The translations under genes and the position numbers were made by a program. Source: Augochlora pura (Eukaryota > Arthropoda > Insecta > Hymenoptera > Halictidae). Taken from it: 64,000 nt of DNA. The stretch spans positions 7,378,001 to 7,442,000 of the forward strand of contig NC_135773.1 of assembly GCF_028453695.1 (NCBI RefSeq), in the 5' to 3' direction. The notes beneath the pieces are model-generated. The model was not told the origin of the DNA. It ran no database searches and saw only the letters and a list, made by a program, of their open reading frames with translations. This document shows positions 1 through 11,868 of this stretch, in pieces; the stretch's first letter is position 1, and every line of letters begins with the position of its first letter.

Positions 1-3000
1 GACGTGGAAAATCTGCAGCATTGGGTTTAGCTATTGCTGGTGCCATAACATTTGGTTATTCAAACATTTATATTTCTAGTCCAAGTCCAGAGAATTTAAA
101 TACCCTATTTGAGTTCGTTTTCAAAGGTAAATTATTATAAAATTCGAATTATCAGATTTATCCGCATATTAAATGTTTCTTTTAATTTTAGGCTTTGATG
201 CACTTGGATATCAAGAACATCTTGATTATGGACTAGTACAATCGACAAACCCTGAATTTAATAAAGCTACCGTCCGTGTAAATGTTTTCCGTGATCACAG
301 GCAAACAGTTCAGGTACATTTGCCATGTACATTAAATTTTAGTATAGATAGAATATTAATGTAATAGATTACAAGACATAATTTTACACGGAATATTAAA
401 ACGCTATATAATTTTTTTCAGTACATTCACCCAACTGATGCACATAAGTTAGCTCAAGCTGAACTACTTGTTATTGATGAGGCTGCTGCAATACCTCTCC
501 CTTACGTGAAAGCTATGCTTGGTCCTTATTTGGTATTTCTTTCATCAACTATCAATGGGTACACACATTGTTTTCTTTATGAATGAATTTCTATATTATT
601 GTCGTAGAATATACTATCCTGTTTATATTCACAATGTGTAATTCTCCTTGGACAGATACGAGGGTACAGGTAGATCATTGTCATTGAAATTATTGCATCA
701 ATTGCGTAGCCAAACGGTTGGTTCTAATAAGCATGAAAAATCTGATAAGCAGCAGAACGAAAAGACCGTCATTGGGAGACAGCTTCATGAGCTTACGCTC
801 GAAGAATCTATCCGTTACAAACCAGGGGACTCTATCGAGCAATGGCTATGTGATTTATTATGCTTGAATGCTAACACATTTACGCCAATATTATCTGGAT
901 GTCCACCCCCTGACTTGTGCCAGTTATATTATATAAACAGGTATCTATACAAGTACAAAAAATATTTATAGGAATAAATATTTTTTTTCAAATGTTTTGA
1001 TATGTTATAATTTTTTTCTAGAGATACTTTATTTTCATACCACAAAGCGTCCGAATTATTTTTACAGAGACTGGTAGCTCTCTATGTCGCTTCTCATTAC
1101 AAAGTAAATATCATTCTAACAATTCTTACTAAATATAATTAATTATTAGACGATATGTTATATGCACTTTTTGTTCATATATATAATTTAAAAAGTACTA
1201 AATATGTCAAATTTTTTAGAATAGTCCGAATGATTTGCAACTGATGTCTGATGCTCCAGCGCATCATCTGTTTTGTCTTCTGGGTCCAGTTGACTCGAAT
1301 AAAAAAACGTTGCCAGAAATATTAGTAGTAATCCAAGTAAGTGTATAAGATTGTAATAAATTCGTTGCATATATTTTAGTAACTAAATTAGTGCATTTCT
1401 AATGTTTCTATAATACATAGATTTGCCTAGAAGGTGAAATCACTAAGAACACCATAAACGATGGGCTTGTGCGTGGACGCAGAGCGGCCGGTGATCTTAT
1501 ACCTTGGACTATTGCGCAACAATATCAAGATCAAGATTTTCCATCATTAGCGGGTGCCCGTATCGTTCGCATCGCGACGCATCCGGATTACCACGGGGTA
1601 AGCTAATTTATCGCTTGTGTAAAATGCTGAGAAATTAATTACTTGTAACTAATAATTACTGTAGATGGGTTATGGCAGTCGTGCATTAGAATTACTGAAG
1701 CAGTACTACGAAATGAAAATACTTAATATCAGCGAAAAGTCTTTGGAAACGCCTGCTACAGAAATCTTAAAAGTACAAGACGAAGAAGTTGGTTTACTGA
1801 ATGAAACAATTGGTAAATACATTTATTGCATCTAAAATCAAATTTTTTAAGTATTTGTCATTATCATACTTGGTCAATCTCAGAACCTCAAGCATCTTTA
1901 CCGCCTCTACTTCTGAAACTAAGTGAAAGACGACCAGAAAGTTTGGACTATTTAGGTGTGTCTTTTGGTGTTACCGAACAGCTACTAAAATTTTGGAAGC
2001 GGTCTAATTTCGTGCCTGTTTACCTAAGGTTCGTATTTTTATCTATAACCAAATACGTACAATAAATACGTAATTGTGCCCCCTCGCTTTTCAGACAAAC
2101 TGCAAACGATATAACAGGCGAACATTCTTGCATAATGTTATACAAATTCAGTTCCGAGCAACAGGAAGATGTTAGGTGGTTGCAAGATTATTGGACCGAT
2201 TTTCGACGACGATTCATTACGCTACTGTCTTTTTCATTTAGTTCATACCGATCTTCATTAGCATTGAGCATACTAATAAACAAATCAGTTTCTCTGGAAG
2301 TTACTGGTTAGTTAACCTTTAACAATATATTCCTTTTTATATTACCAGGTTACAGTTATTTTCAAATGTAATTAATTTTTTGTTTAGCCTTGAAGAAAGA
2401 GACGTTGGACATATACTTTACTTCCTACGATTTAAAACGTTTAGCTATGTACAGTAATAACATGGTGGACTATCATTTGATAATGGATCTGTTACCGCCG
2501 CTAGCTCGTTTACACTTTCTGAATATGATGGGCGATACTCATTTATCAGCAGTACAATCGGTAATATTAAATTCAAATATCGTGTTGTTTCTAGTATAAA
2601 AATAATATATTTATTTTCAGGCTATATTATTAGGGTTGGGCTTGCAACACAAAACTGTTGATAAATTGGCGGAAGAATTGGATTTGCCAGCTTCGCAATT
2701 GCTTGGTCTGTTTAATCGAATTATACGTAAATGCATAAAGTACTTGAATGGAGTAGCGGAGAACTTTATTGAGAATACCATGATGAGGAAGGAACTCAAT
2801 ACTGATAATGTAGAACTTAATCCAGTTAATGGACAAAGTTTACACGATGAATTAGAAACTGCTGCTAAGGTATAATTATTTTTTTCACTAATTATTATCA
2901 TATTATTTTTTATCAATAATAATAATACGTTCCTTTACGTTTTTTTAGGAATTGAAAGCAAAACAAAAAACTGAATTGGAGAAATTGAAAAGGGAAAATT

Positions 3001-3179
3001 TAGATCAATATTCTATTAAAGGTTCCGAAGTTGAGTGGAAGGACGCTCTTTCAGGGAAAAAGAGCAAAAGTCTCATTTCGATAAAAAGCAGTGAAAAAAG
3101 AATTACTGAAGATGACAGTGCCTTAGAACTTCAAAAAAAGCAACCTAAGAAAAGGAAACGACATTCGTTTAAAACTTGA
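1..3179 (+). CDS. NAT10: NAT10 / Kre33 RNA cytidine acetyltransferase (5' end outside window)
   Basis: ATP-dependent RNA acetyltransferase of the nucleolus that makes N4-acetylcytidine in 18S rRNA and, with an adaptor, in tRNA. I read 13 exons: 1-126, 192-313, 422-558, 656-940, 1022-1103, 1220-1336, 1421-1597, 1665-1812, 1884-2028, 2095-2306, 2388-2560, 2621-2869 and 2949-3179. All junctions are GT-AG and the frame stays open for 733 codons to TGA. The window opens inside the Walker A motif (RGKSAALGL). The helicase DEAA-type motif follows (LLVIDEAAAIPLPYVKAMLG), then the GNAT acetyl-CoA motif (ARIVRIATHPDYHGMGYGSR). Next come the C-terminal RNA-binding region (ETLDIYFTSYDLKRLAMYS) and a basic tail (KKRKRHSF). 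Human NAT10 is about 1,025 residues with Walker A near 285, so about 285 N-terminal residues lie upstream. A likely poly(A) signal is near 3210. The next gene is convergent, with about 140 bp between the stops. Confidence 0.96.
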
Positions 3180-3318
3180 TTGGTGTAAAGTATTTTAAGT
3201 CTAACTAAACAAATAAATAATGAATCAATTATTACGTCTTGAACCTTTTATTTTCCTTTTAATTAAAATGCAATGAAAAATCGAGGTAGATCGGTGCCTA
3301 TTACATATTAATTTATCA

Positions 3319-4749
3319 TTAATCAAAAAAGTTATTATCTACTATATATTTTATACATTGGCAGATTAAATTCCTTTCGTGCTGAACAGATCGCGAAAGC
3401 AATCTTTCTAATAATTGCGAGGTGTATGGTTGTTTCCTCCTTATATTCTTTCTTCGTTCCGTGTCTTTCGAATACTGACTTAATTTCTTATTTTCTTTAT
3501 CTTTGTGTTGTGAAATTGTGGTATCCTTCGTACTTGAACTTTTTTCGGATGTTACATTTGAGCATTGCTCTACGTCTATATTCTCTTTTACATTGTTCAC
3601 AATATCACTCGTATTTTGTACCTCACTCGTATTTTGTACCTCGCTCGTATTTTGTACCTCGCTCGTATTTTGTACCTCGCTCGTATTTTGTACCTCGCTG
3701 GTATTTTGTACCTCGCTCGTATTTTGAATTTCGCTCGTATTTTGTACCTCACTCTTTTTAATAGAATCTTCTTTCGTAATATCATCTTCAACTCTTACTC
3801 TTTTAATTGGTACTTCTTCAGGTGCGTCACCTAATATTATTTCAATTATACAGTGACAAATGTCTATTAAAAATTATTAATTAATATTTGTACTCACTAT
3901 CGTCGGATGCAGTCCCATAATCGGCTACCAAAGCAGATAGAGAGGGGACAGCAATAACCGGTTTAATTAAGGGAATTGATGTTTCCTCTTCGTCAGAAAT
4001 AAAATCAACACTTTTCTCACATTCATCATCCACAACTTTTTCATCAAATTCATCTTCCACTTGCAACTCCGTTCTTCGTATGCTTACTGAAACGTTTACA
4101 TATGGAAAAATATATTCGTGTAAAAAAAACAGAAACAATAAATGCAATATATTAAATATTTACGTGTTCCAGAAAATTCTTTTAAACCTCTGTACAATTT
4201 TGACTCTTGCACATTATCGCACGGTGTTTGTGCGGGCATTCTCGGCATTTTTCGTTTCTTATTTTGAGTCCGTAAAGGTCTTTGCTTTTTCTGTTTCATA
4301 GAATTTACCTTTTGTTTAATTATTTCGCCTCTTTTCACTTTCTCTATTTCTTCTGCTTTTCGTTGCTCTATATTAGCTTTTGTAGGATACCTCCTGCAAT
4401 GCTAATCAACAATTACATCCGCAAAGATCTCGCCGTGCAATACAACTTACTTTTTTCTTTCTGTTATCCATTTTTCAATATCTTCAGGGCTGGTTACATT
4501 TTTTATCTTATCGTATAAACCGCTGCTGTGCTGCATGGAAATGTGTTTCTCAACGAGCAACGGATGAGCAGAAAAAGTACACCCAGCAATACCGCAAACT
4601 GCGTGTTGTTTTTTATGTTCAATAAGATTATCTTCCGATGGAAAATCTCTGTCACATAATTCGCAATAATATGACTCGCATTCTTCCGAGCTGGTATAAT
4701 TTTCGTCTCTCTGATCGTACGGCTCTTCATCACTTGGATAAAGATGAGC
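3319..4749 (-). CDS. NUFIP1: NUFIP1 homologue, C2H2 zinc-finger snoRNP assembly factor (first exon not resolved)
   Basis: RNA-binding platform protein for box C/D snoRNP assembly with SNU13 and the R2TP chaperone. Four exons are visible, in transcript order 4749-4451, 4393-4164, 4086-3898 and 3830-3319. They join in frame for 409 residues to the stop. A C2H2 finger (CELCDRDFPSEDNLIEHKKQ, then H) is followed by a second Cys/His cluster (CGIAGC...HISMQH). Then come the family motif after the finger (EKWITERKKRYPTKANIEQR), a basic stretch, an acidic segment with LSALVADYGTASDDSD, and the typical C-terminus (LLERLLSRSVQHERNLICQC). The order and motifs match NUFIP1. No initiator Met precedes the finger in the first exon I can place (it starts with GCTCATCTT after an AG), so an upstream exon between about 4.76 and 5.1 kb is missing from this model. 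An 18-bp minisatellite sits in the last exon. Confidence 0.88.
3607..3751 (-). repeat. 18-bp coding minisatellite in NUFIP1, hexapeptide EVQNTS x 8
   Basis: Eight near-perfect tandem copies of an 18-bp unit lie in the last NUFIP1 exon. On the minus strand they encode EVQNTS repeated in frame; one copy reads EIQNTS. The copies differ by only a few synonymous or single changes, which implies recent expansion. A unit of 18 bp keeps frame with any copy number, so length polymorphism is tolerated. I know of no such repeat in other NUFIP1 proteins. Confidence 0.93.
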
Positions 4750-5250
4750 CTAAAAATGGTAACTTCGAATATTCTTATACATTACGTATACCGAGTTTCA
4801 ATGCAAAAATACTTCTTAATACGTGACCATTAACACTGAATACTTCATTAATTTTTAAACAATCTCTGTTGCATACCTTTATTCCTTATAGTTTTGTAAT
4901 ATTTATCGATGTTGCCGAACTTATTATTTACAACTATTAAGGAATAATACGCTTTTTAAAAAAAAAGCTTCTCTTCTTTAAGTCACAATAACTTCCAAAC
5001 ATGGATAAGTTAAAATGTAGAATTAATACACGAAGAACTTTTTTACGTAAACAAATAAGATAATTTTTCATAAAAATTTGCTTCTTGCTCGCGGAGTTGT
5101 AGAAGTATTTTTTCAATGTTGCATAAATATAAATAACATTTGTAATACAAAAACGATATATACGTATATGTGTATATACATGAAACGATGATTACTTGTG
5201 CTGTTATGTGACACACTTCATCATATGTTACACATTTATATGTTTTCCAG
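4750..5250. other. Putative bidirectional promoter / 5' exon region between NUFIP1 and a plus-strand exon
   Basis: No complete coding exon could be placed here. The first NUFIP1 exon must lie upstream of the acceptor at 4750/4751. A minus-strand ATG near 5003 starts a short open stretch (MFGSYCDLKKRS) that is out of phase with the next NUFIP1 exon. A plus-strand ATG at 5001 overlaps it and starts MDKLKCRINTRRTFL before a GT at about 5047, again out of phase with the exon at 5251. The rest looks AT-rich and intronic. Confidence 0.35.
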
Positions 5251-5481
5251 GGTATTCAGAAATTCAGCCTTCAAGTTGAGAGAACTGATACAAATGCAGA
5301 TTTTCCATCTACTTTCTCGACACTGATACTCGGTTCAATTTGTTTATCGTTGATGGAAGCATACTTTTCCAACGAAACGTACAGTGTATGGTATATGTTA
5401 CAATTTGATACAAATATGTATTGCGAAACGGAAGACATAATCGAAAATATGGTTGACCTTAAAATACATATTGAATTCTAG
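5251..5481 (+). CDS. Probable 3'-terminal coding exon of an unrecognised plus-strand gene
   Basis: After a good acceptor (TGTTTTCCAG) a frame stays open for 76 codons and ends in TAG at 5479-5481. An AATAAA poly(A) signal follows at 5529-5534. The peptide is not low-complexity: it begins GIQKFSLQVERTDTNADFP, and its central part is LILGSICLSLMEAYFSNETY, which could be a buried helix. It then has SVWYMLQFDTNMYCETEDII and ends KIHIEF. Chance openness of 76 codons in such AT-rich DNA is unlikely but possible. I do not recognise the family. The upstream exon must end at a codon boundary, and I could not find one between here and the NUFIP1 5' end. Confidence 0.45.
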   Translation, partial: GIQKFSLQVERTDTNADFPSTFSTLILGSICLSLMEAYFSNETYSVWYMLQFDTNMYCETEDIIENMVDLKIHIEF

Positions 5482-6688
5482 ATGTAAATTATTTTGGAAG
5501 AAACTAATACATCTAATTATCCACATTCAATAAAATTTACTTATTGCATATATTACTGATTAAATCTACTATCTGTTCAGTTTGCACTATAGCATAGAAT
5601 GTACCTAATCGATACAAGATTAAATAACAGTATACATCTTGTGTATAAACGGTTCTTTGTTAGGTCAAATCCAAAGAGATCATTTTCATATTTCAGAACG
5701 ATTATTCGACGCCATGTGTTTAATTGCCGTTTCTTAAATGGATCACAGAGTAATCGGGGACACCAGATTTAGAACTTATAGAAATACGATTTATTCTTAC
5801 AATACGCATATCTTAATTACAAAATGCTTGTTATCCTGAAGTTCTTTTATGGAAGTCATATATTGTTGAAATGAATAAAAAGTACTCAATACTAGGACAC
5901 ATACTAACAAACAATTACAAAAATTGTCATGTTTGAATACAGAGCCACAAGCTACGTACAAAAAGGCATTTGATTTTTGGATCTACCAAATAAATATTGT
6001 TTTTCATTTGCTACATAATACATCTGTAAAATTGACTAACAAATGATTTTGCAAAATTTGTCTTTGACAGAATTCACAGACGGAAATATTATAGCTCGCA
6101 GCACTGTATACTATCCAAAGAACATATCAAGAGTTTTACAAGATAGAGCTTCTAGAAATCATTTCCTAATGTATAATAATGAAGAACAAATTATAAACAT
6201 CTAACACTACTATTTGTGAATCTATGTAAAATAAGAAATATACAAAATTTTACATTTGCAGCCTATACCAATGAATCAAAAGGACGTAAACAATTTCAGT
6301 TTTTTCTCTCTTATATAGTGTGACAACGAAACGATAGAGTATATCGGTTATTCAAGTATTAATTAAAGTCTATTCTTTCAAACTAATCAGTTACGATAGT
6401 TTAATTGGCATGCACTTATATTATAAATGCTAATAGAAGAAAGAGATAAAGAAAACTTATATTGCAATGTAATGATATTTTACAAATGACAGAAAGCGGA
6501 TAATACAAATTCGTTTGTTTTTTTTTGACAATCGAAAGAAACGATACAAGTATATCCAAAGAGCAGTATTATCAACATACTGCACAAAAAGTAAGAAATA
6601 ATCAAATCGTTCTGAAGTTTGAAAACAGAATACTTGTGTATGTAATTTCAAATTGTTCAATTCTTTATAGGAGGAGTAGCCTGAAGCT
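5482..6688. other. AT-rich intergenic / 3' UTR sequence
   Basis: The first part carries the AATAAA signal of the plus-strand exon. The rest may be 3' UTR of the minus-strand proline-rich gene. No open frame with coding character was found on either strand. Confidence 0.5.
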
Positions 6689-9212
6689 TTAAGACTGTGC
6701 CTGTTCGCTGGAAGGCTGGTTCTCCTCCGTTAGCTCCGTTTGCTCTGATTGCTCAGTCGCATTCTCAGTTTTCTGAACACCCTCGGATTCATTCGTATTC
6801 TTATCATCTGTTTTTTGACCACCCTGTAATCAAAGCAATTTGTCAACTATGATGGAACAGTGTCAGATTAATTACATAGTGCCAATTAAATATACTGGTG
6901 CAAAGAATACTTATTATAAGTACTGATTATATAACTTACAGAAGCTACAATATTATTAACGACAACGATCCTATTTCATTTAGATTATTTTACTCAAAAT
7001 AATAATGATTTAAATAGAAAGATAACATATGCAAAGCTCTACAATGTGACCGAATATGTTGGCAAACTCGAAAATTATAAATAGATTATTGAAAACTTAT
7101 CGTTACTTAATGATTCGTATGGTTTACTTACTTAATTAAGTATAACATAATCCCTAGCTTTGTATCAATCATTTTACGAAAACAAGTACAGCCAATTCTT
7201 TACAATTGTCCTTGACTTTGTAAACAAAAATAGATCATTTCGGATTACTCGAAACTTGCGCGTCGTTTTTATGGTTGTTGACAATCGGCAACTATAAAAA
7301 CGAGCCGCGAGGCTCGAATAATCATCCCTTCTATCCTCAAATTGTCCATTATTGTTTACAAGATGAAAGACAATTGAGAAAAATTTACTGTACATGATAA
7401 TGAACTTCTAAATGAAAATCTAGTACAAGAAATTACTGTTGATGATAGAATAGTTTTCAGGTTTAAAAAACATTTACTAATACTTACTGTAAATAGCTAG
7501 AAGGAATAAAGAGGTTGTATTACTGTGCTTACGATACACCAAATACAGTCCTTAATCAATATGTTAATATAAACAAGCAACAGAGAAATTTAAGGAGAAG
7601 ATATTAATTATGTAACAAATTCGTTTAATTATATTGTACTTGTTTGTACAGGGTGGTCTACTGTATTTAGTAAAATTAAATGTACATCATATTAGTAACA
7701 ATGGCTGTACAATGTAAACAAATATATGTCAAATATTTATTAGAAGCAATTGAATGTAATACCACAACTTTATATTGATGTTATTGATTCACTGAATCAA
7801 TAATTGGCATTTAATGAAAGTTACAAAGTATGCAATAAGGAATTGTAATACAGTAAGCAACAGAAGTGTCTATAAAATAAAAATCAAGATATTGAATGAT
7901 TTTGTTCCCAAATTTTTATTAATCCCAAATCTCACTAATTCACCAATTGTGGCAAGAATAATTTCTATGAGAAACCAAAGCTGAAGTAATTATTGTAACA
8001 CTAAATACTTAGCAACTATAACGAAAAATAGCTCGATTTACATTTTGCACTTACAAACTCTATTGCTCCTTACTATCCAAGTTAATAATTCTTTTATGCA
8101 AATAGAAAGCTATGAATGTATTATTATCTTAATTGTAGTACATCAAAACATGATCATAAATTATTTTTTTATTCACCATCTTTTGTTAGACATACTTTTC
8201 AATTAATATCTTTTCCAAAGTATACCAGAAATCATATCTTTTCTTATTAGTGTGAAGAAAGAGAACACAGTTTATTCATGGAACTGTTAGTTCAAGAGAA
8301 AAGAAAAAGCATCAACGAATGCTTTGTTTGTAGAAATTTAATGAAAACAGTACCTGTTCAGGATGTTTTGCAAGATAATCATTTTTAGCTTCTCTGATCA
8401 TCCTAGTGACCTTGTTCCTCAGATCCTTAAATTCTTCCCATTCCTTTGCGTCCTTATTCTTTTTTGCTTTTGCATAAAGCTTATTTTTCTTTTGTATTTC
8501 GCTACGAATCTCATCGGTCATCCATGGCTTTTTCAGTTCTAATTCCTAAATAATAATATCTTCTCGTCAAAACTTATACTTAAAAAATTTTAGATTCCAA
8601 TTGCTTTCTTACTATATAAATTACATTTTAAAATATTGTTTTCATTAAATATTAATGTGATAGACAAATGATTTTGTATTGCCTGTAATACTTGAAATTC
8701 CATTCACTATTAAATACAAATAAAATAAATACATTAAAACTACAACTTAAATACTATAAATACATTATAGAATTCATACTTACTTCCAATTTGCTTACTT
8801 TTTTCATGTTATTCATTGCTTTTCCTTTAGCGTTGCCATTCCCTATGGAGAAGCGTGGTCTCATATGTGGTACAATTTGAGGCGGCAATCCTCTTCTGGA
8901 CCATGGCCTCATCGGTGGTCCTCTCGGCCCAGCAGCACGCAGACCCATCGGAGGAACCATCGGTGCCATACCTCTGACCCTGGGACCGAACAGTGGCATG
9001 GGTCCACTAGGTCTGCTTACACCGCCCGGTCTCGGCGGAGGCGGCAATCTTTGCCTCATGGGACCGAAGGCAGGATTCATGGGTGGCGGTGGCATTCTTG
9101 GTGGTAAACCGGGAGGTGGTAGCCTACCGCCAAATCTGGGTGGTGGAGGTGGTCGTATGCCAGCTGGGGGCACTCTAGGCCCTAGCAAAGGTCCCCGATT
9201 CAGCGGACTCAT
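6689..9212 (-). CDS. Proline-rich protein with a non-LTR-retrotransposon-linker-like exon, function unknown
   Basis: Three exons join in frame, in transcript order: 9212-8784, 8545-8354 and 6823-6689, giving 251 residues. All junctions are GT-AG at codon boundaries. Residues 1-143 are Pro/Gly/Arg/Met-rich (for example PPPPPRFGGRLPPPGLPPRM), likely disordered and possibly RNA- or SH3/WW-binding. Residues 144-207 are a charged helical segment with PWMTDEIRSEIQKKNKLYAK and FKDLRNKVTRMIREAKNDYL. Residues 208-251 are Gln/Glu/Thr-rich. The middle exon strongly resembles the segment between endonuclease and reverse transcriptase in LINE-type elements, but no RT follows and splice sites flank it. The start is the first ATG in an open frame bounded upstream by TGA near 9299. 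I do not recognise an orthologue; the proline-rich part suggests RNA metabolism, but that is inference. Confidence 0.72.
8354..8545 (-). other. Exon resembling the EN-RT linker of non-LTR retrotransposons
   Basis: This 64-codon exon has the pattern PW.T.EI...I..KN.LY.K......WE.FK.LRN.V...IR.AKN.Y. That pattern is familiar from the region just upstream of the reverse transcriptase in Jockey/CR1/RTE-like elements. Flanks are an acceptor (ATTATTTAG) and a donor (CAG/GTACTG), so it is spliced as a symmetrical phase 0-0 exon. No other retroelement sequence is evident around it. Confidence 0.6.
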
Positions 9213-11868
9213 GTTATCTTTCGAATTGGCCCTACGGAACCGCTTCCTGTATCCTTTATACGATCGACGCTTAATGTGTCGCCAAGTCCGAAGCTTCCGT
9301 CACAAGGTTAATAAATTCTACTTCATACACTGCTTAGACACGATATACCTCTTCCAGAACTAAAGCTAATGATATATTAGCCGAATGGTAACCAACTTTC
9401 AGTGGAAAACAAATCCCGATGTTGATTGTTGTCGTAGATATCGTGAAATCATTACGAATTTCCGCAGATAGAAAGCGTACAACACCGCAAACAGTACCGA
9501 GTTTGATGGTGGAGTCGTTGGTGTCGCAGACCTGAGAACTATAACTCTATGGACGATTTTCGGAACTCTGTTTCAACTGCCATCTATATCCGTTTCCAAC
9601 TTATACGAACTAAAACTCTATGTAGCAATTTGGAAGCGTTAATTAAATTTTTGGATTCCGGAGCTAAAACGTAATAAATATATAAAGTAATCTTTTTATT
9701 CAAGAACCATATCTAGGGCCAACGAAGTTTTTGAATCGAGAAAATCTAGCAAATTCCTGTGTCTGATTGTCTGACGATTTACAAGTGTATGTTGCTATAG
9801 TATTGCCTTACAATGTTGTGCTATTAAGGGAAAAGGGCTAGAAATTTGAGATATCGTACAAAAATTACCTTTTTCTGATTAATTGACGTTCCACAGCTAA
9901 ATAGTGCTACTTTCACAGTTTCAGACAAAGAGAGGAAGTGGCGTATGAGCAGAAGAGCAAAACATCGACACAACCACAAGCGAAACCAGTCACACCGATA
10001 ACAATGTAGCTGGTTTTATGGCGCGAAATTTGATTTGTACTTTTTGCCGCATAGAATTATTGACCGCCAACGAATTTGCGAACTTATGAATTAAAATGTA
10101 TGAATCTAGAACAAAAATCAAAATTAATTGGTTGGTTGTGAAGACATGCTGCAATGTGTGATTGTTCAGAAAATTTAGATTTAACATCGTTGCGCATCTC
10201 GTTCACAAATACTCTACCGGATGCGGATGGACAGCCATATTGAATTTTAGTTCGTACCAGTTTGTGATGCACATAGGTGGCAGCGACACAAACGTTGTTT
10301 GTAGCGTTGTTTCCGCTTTACGAATTTTTCACAGAAAAATAGGTGAGAATTTAATTTATATAAATTTATAACAGGAATTAGTTTATTAAAATTTATAGTA
10401 AAATTAGTGATGTGTTATAGGGATTGGATGATACCAATGGTTTTCCTTGGCTCTTCTCCTTCAATTCGAGCAGATTCAGTGCAGACCTTCGCTTGTAGGT
10501 CTCAACCATTTCTTATACTGTTTTACACCGTGGCTTAGACTACATAAAACCACAATTTGACGACAGATAACACCACTGTTCAGTTTTTCTATGCGGTCGA
10601 CGCGTTTAGAAGTCCAGTTTATAGTTACACCTTCAGGTCCATGATATTTGATAGATGGCTCAGACCATGGACCTAAAAATCTGTGCCATTGTCTCATGCG
10701 ACACAATAGAATTATGTTTCGTATCATTCGTCATTGTCGTATAACAGATGTTGCCTCTAGAATTTTGTCCTAAGAGACCAAACACTGCTCCTATACCTCG
10801 TCTGTGATTCTATCAATTTCTATGATTGAGTGGACGCGACCCTCTGGCGACGAAACTCGGTAACTATGTCACGATTTACCGACCGACACAAAGCGTTTCG
10901 TCTCATGGCTCGTACCGAGTGGTAATTCTACCAGCACGTTATCCAGTGATTAAACTATTTATGTTAGACTTCCTGCTTCGAGTGTTTAGGATGCGTGCCG
11001 TTCGGACGTTCCTCGGTAACTGTGATTACGCGAATTTACGAACGTTACGAAAGGTAAATATCCCACGTTCCATTAAAACGTGAACGACTGCTGACAGTCG
11101 AAGCAGATTATTCAGTGAAAATTCACGTGCAACACTTGGAATCGAATCAATTCGGAGCAATGGATTTAATTGGATGACAGTCGGCGAATAAAAGTCACTA
11201 TACTAGAGGTACGTGTTCGTTGACGATCGATGATCGTTTTGTATTTTTTTCTAGATTTTCCAACGGATCGATAATTACTGTTAAATAAATGAAAAGACAT
11301 TAATGTCTCACGTTTGTTGTTTACTATTCGATTCGTATTGGCGCATGTATCAGGTGACAGTATTCTTGCTCTACCGTGTGTAGATCATTCGCCGATATCG
11401 TCGCGGCTGTAATAAGAAAGATGGGGTAGTTTGTTCGTTGTGGAACTGTTCCAATTTTTGATAATTTCAGCAAACGTAATCTTTAAACCAAAATTGAGAG
11501 AATGGTAAATTCTATTATAGCAGATAATTATCGAATTAATTTTTTACGGGTAAAGGTACATTATATTACGGAAATAGATAAGAAGGAAGATTTCTTACGA
11601 TTTTTACGAACCTCAGATTGAGATGTATTATGAATAAATTTTTATTTTCAGTTGATATTCGGAAGTTTAGTTTTAAGAACTGAGAGGTGCATAAGAAGGT
11701 CAATTATTACTTATTAATATCGTTGGATGATCATACCTAATAAAAACGTCGATCCTAGGAGTTTGAAACAATGATCAACCGATTTCTAATTGTAGATCCC
11801 GTCATCTAATCGATAGAGTTCACACGTCAATCATTCTACGAGTCGGGAAATATGTCTTCCATATTGCA
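9213..11868. other. Intergenic region between the proline-rich gene and LARGE
   Basis: The first 100 bp is probably 5' UTR of the proline-rich gene. The last few hundred bases should hold the LARGE promoter and 5' UTR. Apart from one small ORF at 10.5 kb on the minus strand I see no gene, RNA gene or clear repeat. Confidence 0.5.
10476..10727 (-). CDS. Small unrecognised ORF, 83 aa, possibly a real short gene
   Basis: An ATG-initiated frame (MIRNIILLCRMRQWHRFLGP, then WSEPSIKYHGPEGVTINWTS) ends in TGA. The composition is unlike random translation of this AT-rich DNA: it is rich in Trp, Gly, Pro, Lys and Arg, with no simple repeats. The first 60 residues could be a basic, mitochondrial-type N-terminus followed by a folded segment. 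The tail after NSG is less protein-like, so a donor near GTGTTATC may truncate it. No family was recognised. Confidence 0.35.
   Translation of the reverse strand: MIRNIILLCRMRQWHRFLGPWSEPSIKYHGPEGVTINWTSKRVDRIEKLNSGVICRQIVVLCSLSHGVKQYKKWLRPTSEGLH

Noticed and set aside
3426..3834. Frames reading SYFVPR, LVFCTS or ARYKIR repeats
   Set aside because: They are the other readings of the 18-bp minisatellite; the NUFIP1 frame gives EVQNTS and joins in phase to conserved exons.
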